From Trogon surrucura (lineage: Eukaryota; Chordata; Aves; Trogoniformes; Trogonidae), in NCBI GenBank assembly GCA_020746105.1, contig CM036619.1, positions 51,320,635 through 51,384,634 on the forward strand: DNA of 64,000 bases, in the 5' to 3' direction. Under the pieces are notes generated by a model, which worked only from the letters and a program-made list of their open reading frames with translations, was not told where the DNA came from and searched no databases. Shown in pieces: positions 57,718-64,000 of this stretch. Both the position numbers and the translations under genes were made by a program. Every line of letters begins with the position of its first letter. The stretch's first letter is position 1.

Positions 57718-60700
57718 CTAACAGAAGTGAAAGAAGAGAAAAAAAAAATTAGATGTCCGAAAACTAAAATTTGTGGATAATCTGATTTTGATAAAGAAAA
57801 CATTCAAATTTCTGTTAATAGGTATTTAAAAATAACCATTTGGTTAACAAAACTGAAGTGTCTTTCAGATTGCATTCGATTAAAGATGCACAACATCCCA
57901 CTGTGAGGAAAACCTCAATCAGACTTCAGATTATTTTAAACGAGCTAAAAACCCACCAGAGAGCTAACAGTTTGAAGAGGAGGGGCTAACATTAATTCAG
58001 TATACCAGGTCCACGTTGCAATTCCTTTGGCCAGCTTCCCTCCTCCCAGCTCCCTCAACCTCATTGATTTGAACGGAAGCCCAGGGCAAACTATGACAAA
58101 GCCCTTGTTAAAACGACAAATGAGCATCCTACAGGTTTCACAGCAACAGATTTTTCCATATATTTCATATTCATGATATATAAACCAAAAAGCCAAGTAA
58201 TAAGAGACAAGGGAAGTAAGAATCACTAACACAAAGCAACTCAGTTTATTTAAATGAAACTTTAGACAAGAATGCAAAGTGTTTGCTTGCAAGGTACTAA
58301 CCATCATTTCCACCAAGCGCAACAGCAAAAACTACAGCATCTGGTAAGGAACTTGCATTCAAAGGCATATAAAAAGAGAAATGAGGATCACTACAGAGTT
58401 AAAAAAGGAGGGAAGTACAGGAGTTTAATAATGTAATAATGATCACTAATAATTATAGCCAGTTCAGATCATCCCTTAGCCTTAAAAATCAGTGGCTATT
58501 ATTTCTTCTATTAAGTTTGAAATTCATTGGTTTTGTGCAGTAAACTTCTGAGTATTCTAATTTCTTCTCTCATTAGTCATTTCACCTTTTAAAGTCAAAT
58601 ATTTTTAGCATTTGCCCATAAAGTTCAGCTCTCCACACAAAAAAGGCATCTAATGTTTAATTTAATTAATTTTGAACTATTTTACCTTTCTGCACACCCC
58701 TCAGTAACCACTTTAAGCAAGAGTTAATAGAAAATTCATAAACGCTGCATGACACATAAGGAGATAAAAAGGCTTATGAGATTAAAAAAATACTTTGATA
58801 AACTCGTAAATTACCAACAGCTTAGCAAAAAGAGGCTGACACTTTTGCAAGAACTAGAACGATAGTTCTTTTGACTACCTTAATTTCTAGTTTTCCCAGT
58901 CCAGGATGGTATTTCTCCGTAACAATCATCACAGAAGGGTGGATGCAAATCAACATTTAATTAGTTTTATATACAGACACTCTATATATCCCAATATGGC
59001 TTACACTCATTTTAATACTGTTCCTATGTTTACTGTCACATACAACTATAAATTTATGCAACAGAAAAATCTTTAAGCTACTTCTGCTGCCTAAGCATGC
59101 AAGTGAAAAAAAAATCGTTGAAAAAGCAAACCTGTCATCTACACAAGCATAACTCAATTCAAAAATTCCTGCCAATATTTGTAGTGTTGTACCTTAAGGC
59201 CACACAAAGCTCTAAAGTGATTTTATTAGATTTTCCTCTTTGCCCCATCAGGGAAAACTGCTTTAGTTGCTAAGGAACAATTCAACCATAAATCATATAT
59301 ATTACATGACGGCAGCACAACTGCCAGCAAAGACTTGTACAGCTGTACCAGTATAAACACTGTACACTAAGAAAATAAAACAGTGGTTAGACTAAGATGC
59401 TTGTTAGCATTATAGAAGAATATACTACGTAAAGACAGAAAGGTGAGTTACATTTGCTCTCAGAATTACCAAGGAGCCTGAGCAATGCACTCCCCATTTA
59501 CTTCTACGGCAGCACATGTCTGCCCTACACATTACTCTACTGATGCTGCATTACCTCAAAACTACTTCCTGGAAAATAAGTGTTAAAGACCCCAGTCTTA
59601 AGAGAGAGGGGGAAAAAACAAGCAAACAAACAAAAAAAACCCAACCCCCTCACAGCTTAAGACTTCATCTTTGTGCTAAGAAGTTTAGAAGTTCTGTAAA
59701 TCTATGCTTTGAAAGCTTCTCAGAAAATAAAGAAATCTAAATATTTAGTCCTCTATGAAGACACTTTGTCTTCTTAAAAACTAGCACACCTAAACATTTG
59801 AAAATATAAAACACTTATTTGCAGGGCACGGTATTCCACACAATGGCAATTACATCGCCTGCAATGCCATACACCAGCCTGGGACCGCACGTGAAGTACT
59901 GACCACTTAGCAATATATAAGTCTAGCTAGATGAAAACTCAGTCTTATATAATCCATTTCTCTAACTGTCTAGATCTCACAAGTGTTTTGACATCTGCCT
60001 AAGTCTTCCTTAAGCATCAAGCTCAGCAAGTATGTTTTGGAGATCTTCTTAATAATTAAAAATTCAGTCATCTCCAGGGATTGTGATAACATGCTGGAAT
60101 ATGAATTTATACTCTTAATGTTAATTCTTAAAATAAAATAATTACTGCTTCAGAGAATAAACAGGAAGAACTATAAAGTCCGCAGGAGTCTACAAGTATA
60201 ACACCATGGCTGACACCTCAAATTGATGTTCTTGAGATTCAAAAATACACATAGACACACACAGATAAACACTTCCAATTCCTTCAACAGACATCACTCA
60301 TGCCTCTTTTGAAATAATACAAGGGGAAGGAAAAAAAAAAAAAAAAAGATTAATCCATAAAATAAGTTCTGCATTGTGAGGGTGGTGAGACACTGGCACA
60401 GGTTGCCCAGAGAAGTTGTGGATGCCCCCTCCCTGGAAGTGTTCTAGGCCAGGCTGGATGGGGCTTTCAGAAACCTGGTGTGATAGGATGTGTCCCTGCC
60501 CATGGCAAGGAGGTTGGAACTAGATGATCTTTAAGTTCCCTTCCAACTCAAACTATTCCATGATTCTAAAATGTGGAACATGCAGATCTACGTAACCACA
60601 AAGAGGGCTTAACCCCCATGATCCCCCTGTTTTACACTGAATATGATACATACGGAGTGGAACTCTTTGCCGGTCAGGTTTGGGTCACCTGTCCTGTCCA

Positions 60701-62775
60701 CTTCTCCCTGGAGGAGCGATCTTTTCTGCTTCCTGGCAATCCTTCTGCTTCCCAGCACCCCCAACGCAGCACACAAGATCTAGCAGTGACCTTGGTCACT
60801 AGAGGAGCAAGTATGAGCAAGAGCCTTTCTGCATACCAATCCCTGGCAATAACTATAAACATCAGGTGTTACTACTGCCAGTAGCAGACATGCAGACATC
60901 GTCTGCAAAATTACGCTGTTAACTTCAGAAAGTGCAGCCTCTCAGAAGAGACTGAGCTGAAAAGTCAGATCACTGAACAGAATTGGTTCTGTTTAGTTCA
61001 AACCAGGATATTGCTTTATACCTCTACTGCTCTCCACATGAAGCTATCAATCTATTTAACTATTTCTGAGTGGGGTGATTTGTACTACTTAAATATCAGA
61101 TGGAGATTTGTAAAAAGTGTTGCTGATTACGAAGAAAGGAACAGAGAAAAAAAAAAAGAGAAAGCAAAATTGCAAGCTGAAAAGCCAAAATACATAAGAT
61201 TCAGAATACTACCTTTTACTCTGCCATGCTACCACCATGTCCATCTTTCACTACTGGCCACAAAAACACACTTGGACAGCCTAAGTCACAGTTCCAAGAG
61301 AAAATTGGTATTTATTAATGTAATTATCCCACATTGGCCTTTTTAGCCATCAGTGCACTTGTACCAAGTGTGGGTAGAGTCCTTCTCATATCTTCATTCA
61401 CGAAGCCTAGCCATGATGATATAATATTAGACAACACACATTTAGCAAACGGTTAGCAATATTTTTATTTTCACAGTAATAAGAGAGGCCCAAGGGTACA
61501 GTTACAAACTCTGGATTTCAGATCAGTGAGTTTCAGCAGCTATTATACTAATTACATTTTTAAGTACTCTTTAGGCACAAGTCTAAAACATTATTCTTGC
61601 TTGGTTTTAGTAGCTTAATGAAACATCTTTATCTGCTTTGGTGGAAAGTATTTCAAAGATAGAAATAGCCAGACATTCACGAAGAAGTGAGGCTGGACTA
61701 CACACCATACAACCACAAGTCAAGCACAGCAATAGTTATGTCCTTAAAAACACCTTAAGTGAATTATGCAGAAGTCAGGAAAATGCTACCTTTAATAAGC
61801 AGACTCTTAACCTATTCCAAATAAAAGAGATATTTGATCAACCTACTAATGCAACCTTTAACTTTCTGGCGCACTTTGATTCCAGCTTTCCCAGATCATC
61901 CTCCTCTCCTTTCCCTTAACTTATTAAGTACAATAGTCTCCAAATGCTTTCAGGCTTCAGGAAAAAAAAAGTTGAAAGGTAATTTGGTCCACGCTTATAC
62001 TACTCCTTAGAAAACTGAAGTTAAGGCTTTGATTGACTAATATTCATATACTCTTTTTGGTGAACATGCTCTTCATTTGTCTTTCACAGCACCGTCACCG
62101 TGAAATCTTTCTTTCTCCTCAACTGTCTTTCTTGGCAATCTTCTCCTTTGTCAGATTTGTGTATCACTGTCCAGTCTTGCATTACTGCTTCTGCCTTTTG
62201 AACAGCTTCCCTGCCTCCAGATGTCCATAGCTGAACTACGTTGCTTATTGTTTCTTTTTCTACATAGAAAACAAAAACTAGACACATGCAGATACACAGG
62301 TGTATGCAGACTTGCTAACAGAAGCAAAGTTCAATGGACCGCTCTAATACAAAGCCTCCAATGCCCAATACTGATCTGTACTTCCAGAACACACAAGCTC
62401 TTCTGTATAACATTATATAAGCTGCCTTTCACCTGTGTAAAATTAACCTTTATCACAGAACTGTTAAAAGATGACAGCTATTAAAGACTAGAAAATACAT
62501 AAGCTTCACCTCAAGGTATTCTTTTAAGTGCCTGTAGACTAAAGCACAGGCTTCCCCATCTCAGTAAGTCATCTGAAAATAATATTCCCATACCTAGCAG
62601 TAAGAAGTTAAACCTACCTGCCTATTAACAACTTCAGGGAAGGCCATATGAGCACTTCCCAGGCTTTTCAGGACCTCTCCTCACCTGCCTTGGAGATGAG
62701 GCAGAAATTACAAGTCGGCATAGTCATTTGTAATCCAAGAGTATATGTGTACTTCTGGTTCAGAACGTACCAAGG
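57718..62775. other. Probable TTC39C intron
   Basis: No upstream TTC39C exon could be recognised on the minus strand. It contains one CR1 tail (60376-60568) and several A-runs. The rest is AT-rich unique DNA. Confidence 0.55.
60376..60568 (+). mobile_element. CR1 LINE 3' fragment
   Basis: From TGAGGGTGGTGAGACACTGG through GATGCCCCCTCCCTGGAAGT and CTAGATGATCTTTAAGTTCC to ATTCCATGATTCTA. Only the last 190 bases remain. Confidence 0.92.
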
Positions 62776-63957
62776 TGTTTTGGTTTGGCCTGGCCAGATT
62801 TCAGCGGCGGGGGGGAGCTTCAGGGTGGCTTCTGTAAGAAGCTGCGAGAAGCTCCCCAAGTTTGATAGAGCCAATGCCAGCTGGCTACAAAGAGGGACCC
62901 GCCGCTGGTCAAGGCTGAGCCTATCAGTAAGGTGATAGCAGAGGAACGCCTCTGTGAAAAACATATTTAAGAACGGGAAAAAGAACTGCGCCATAACAGC
63001 TGGCACAGAGATGGAGGAGTGAGAATCTGTGCAGACACCAAGGTCAGTGAAGAAGGAAGGGGGGGAGGATGAGCTCCAGGCGCCGGAGCAGAAGGAGTCC
63101 CCCGGGTCCGTGGTGAAGACCATGGTGAAGCGGGTTGTCCCCCTGCAGCCCATGGGCGAGGTGCAGATGTCCACCGTGAGGATCACCGCATAGATGTCCA
63201 CCGAGGACTCCACGCCGTGTGGGTGGACTGCCTGAAAGGGGACTGTAGCCCGTGGGAAGCCTGCACCAGAGCAAGTCGCTGCCGGAACCTGTAGCCCATG
63301 GAAGAGGGAATGCCCACGCTGGAGCAGGTTGGCCGGTGGGACTTTTGGGACGTTGCGGGTGGCTCACGCTGAAGCAGTTTCTCCCGAAGGACTGCGCCTC
63401 AGACTCACGAGGGGTGGGCTGCCCCTCGTGAGGTGTCTCGCATCGGGCAGTTTGGGATGAATTGCCCTTTGTGGGACGACTCACGCGGAGAAGAGAGTGT
63501 GAAGCTTGTCTCCCGTGAGAGGGACCCCACAGTGGCCCTGGGGAAGAGTGAAGAGTCATCCCCCGGAATGAAGAAGCGGTGGAACCAACGTCGGATCAAC
63601 TGACCTCAGCCCCCATTCCCTGTCCCCCTGCGCCGCTCGGGGGGAGGAGGTGGAGAAGCCGGGATTGATGTTAAGCCCGGGAAGAAGGGAGGGATGGGGG
63701 AAGGTGTTCTGTTTAAGATTTGTTTGCTCTCTCTCACTTCTCACTACTCCTCTCTGATTAGTTCTTTTAATAAATGTACCTAATTTCCCCAAAACTGAGT
63801 CTGTTTTGCCCGGGACGGTAAATGAGGGTGATCTCCCTGTCCTTATCTCAAACCCTGAACCCTTGGAAATATTTTCTCCCCCTGTTCAGCAGTGAAGGGG
63901 GGAGTGAGTGAGCGGCTGTGTGGGTACCTGGCGGCTGGCCAGGGTCAACCCACGACA
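62776..63957 (+). mobile_element. Solo LTR of an endogenous retrovirus (ERVL-like by target duplication)
   Basis: A 1182-base GC-rich element beginning TGTTTTGGTT and ending CCCACGACA (TG...CA ends). It is flanked by the identical 5-base duplication CAAGG at 62771-62775 and 63958-63962. An AATAAA lies at 63769-63774 with a T-rich stretch before it, and a TATTTAAG-like box near 62964. No internal retroviral genes lie next to it, and the matched duplication on both sides means this is a solo LTR left by recombination. A 5-base duplication is typical of class III (ERVL) elements. Open frames inside it are shadows. Confidence 0.88.
63769..63774 (+). terminator. LTR polyadenylation signal
   Basis: AATAAA within the LTR, about 190 bases before its 3' end, marking the R region. 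Confidence 0.7.
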
Positions 63958-64000
63958 CAAGGATACTGTAGAGACCAATGCTCAGATTTGAGACGCACAT

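Noticed and set aside
58879..58945. A minus-strand exon-like stretch (HPSVMIVTEKYHPGLGKLEI) before a GTAGTC.
   Set aside because: No acceptor fits its open part and it does not match TTC39C; probably chance.
62668..63559. Two long minus-strand open frames (181 and 171 codons).
   Set aside because: They lie across the GC-rich LTR, antisense to it, with no recognisable domain.

Overview
This window is vertebrate nuclear DNA, almost certainly from a bird and probably a passerine. It is intron-rich and carries many 5'-truncated CR1 LINE copies with the avian 3' tail. It also has a tRNA-Ile-headed SINE with a CR1 tail that looks like the songbird TguSINE1 family, and a solo endogenous-retrovirus LTR. 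There is no bacterial-type gene organisation, CRISPR array or operon. Exons were found by translating across GT/AG junctions and checking that the phases join. Gene names rest on remembered family sequences, not on a database search.

Three genes make up the coding content. (1) OSBPL1A (ORP1), plus strand: the last 13 coding exons, 6183-32865, about 523 codons. They cover the FFAT (VAP-binding) motif and the whole oxysterol-binding-related domain. The 3' UTR ends near 33985. (2) CABYR, minus strand: four coding exons, 39885 down to 35635, about 636 residues, with an N-terminal RIIa-type docking domain and a four-copy 27-residue coding minisatellite. (3) TTC39C, minus strand: the last eight coding exons, 57717 down to 47903, about 255 residues. 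The 5' part of TTC39C lies beyond the right edge and that of OSBPL1A beyond the left edge.

The order and orientation (TTC39C and CABYR in the same direction, converging on OSBPL1A) match human 18q11.2 and so support the assignments. The genes share a locus, not a pathway. ORP1 is a late-endosomal/ER-contact lipid sensor and transporter, CABYR is a sperm fibrous-sheath protein, and TTC39C is a TPR protein linked to cilia.

Layout: 1-6182 OSBPL1A intron with a 1-kb CR1 copy; 6183-33985 OSBPL1A exons and introns with CR1, SINE, low-complexity DNA and a 145-bp duplication flanking one exon; 33986-35500 short convergent intergenic gap; 35500-39912 CABYR; 39913-47000 CABYR upstream region and TTC39C 3' flank; 47000-57717 TTC39C 3' half; 57718-62775 probable TTC39C intron; 62776-63957 solo LTR. 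I found no clearly new biological system. The most interesting points are the CABYR coding minisatellite and possible early stop, the apparent loss of the human-type ORP1S start codon, the duplication flanking OSBPL1A exon 28976-29066, and the SINE.
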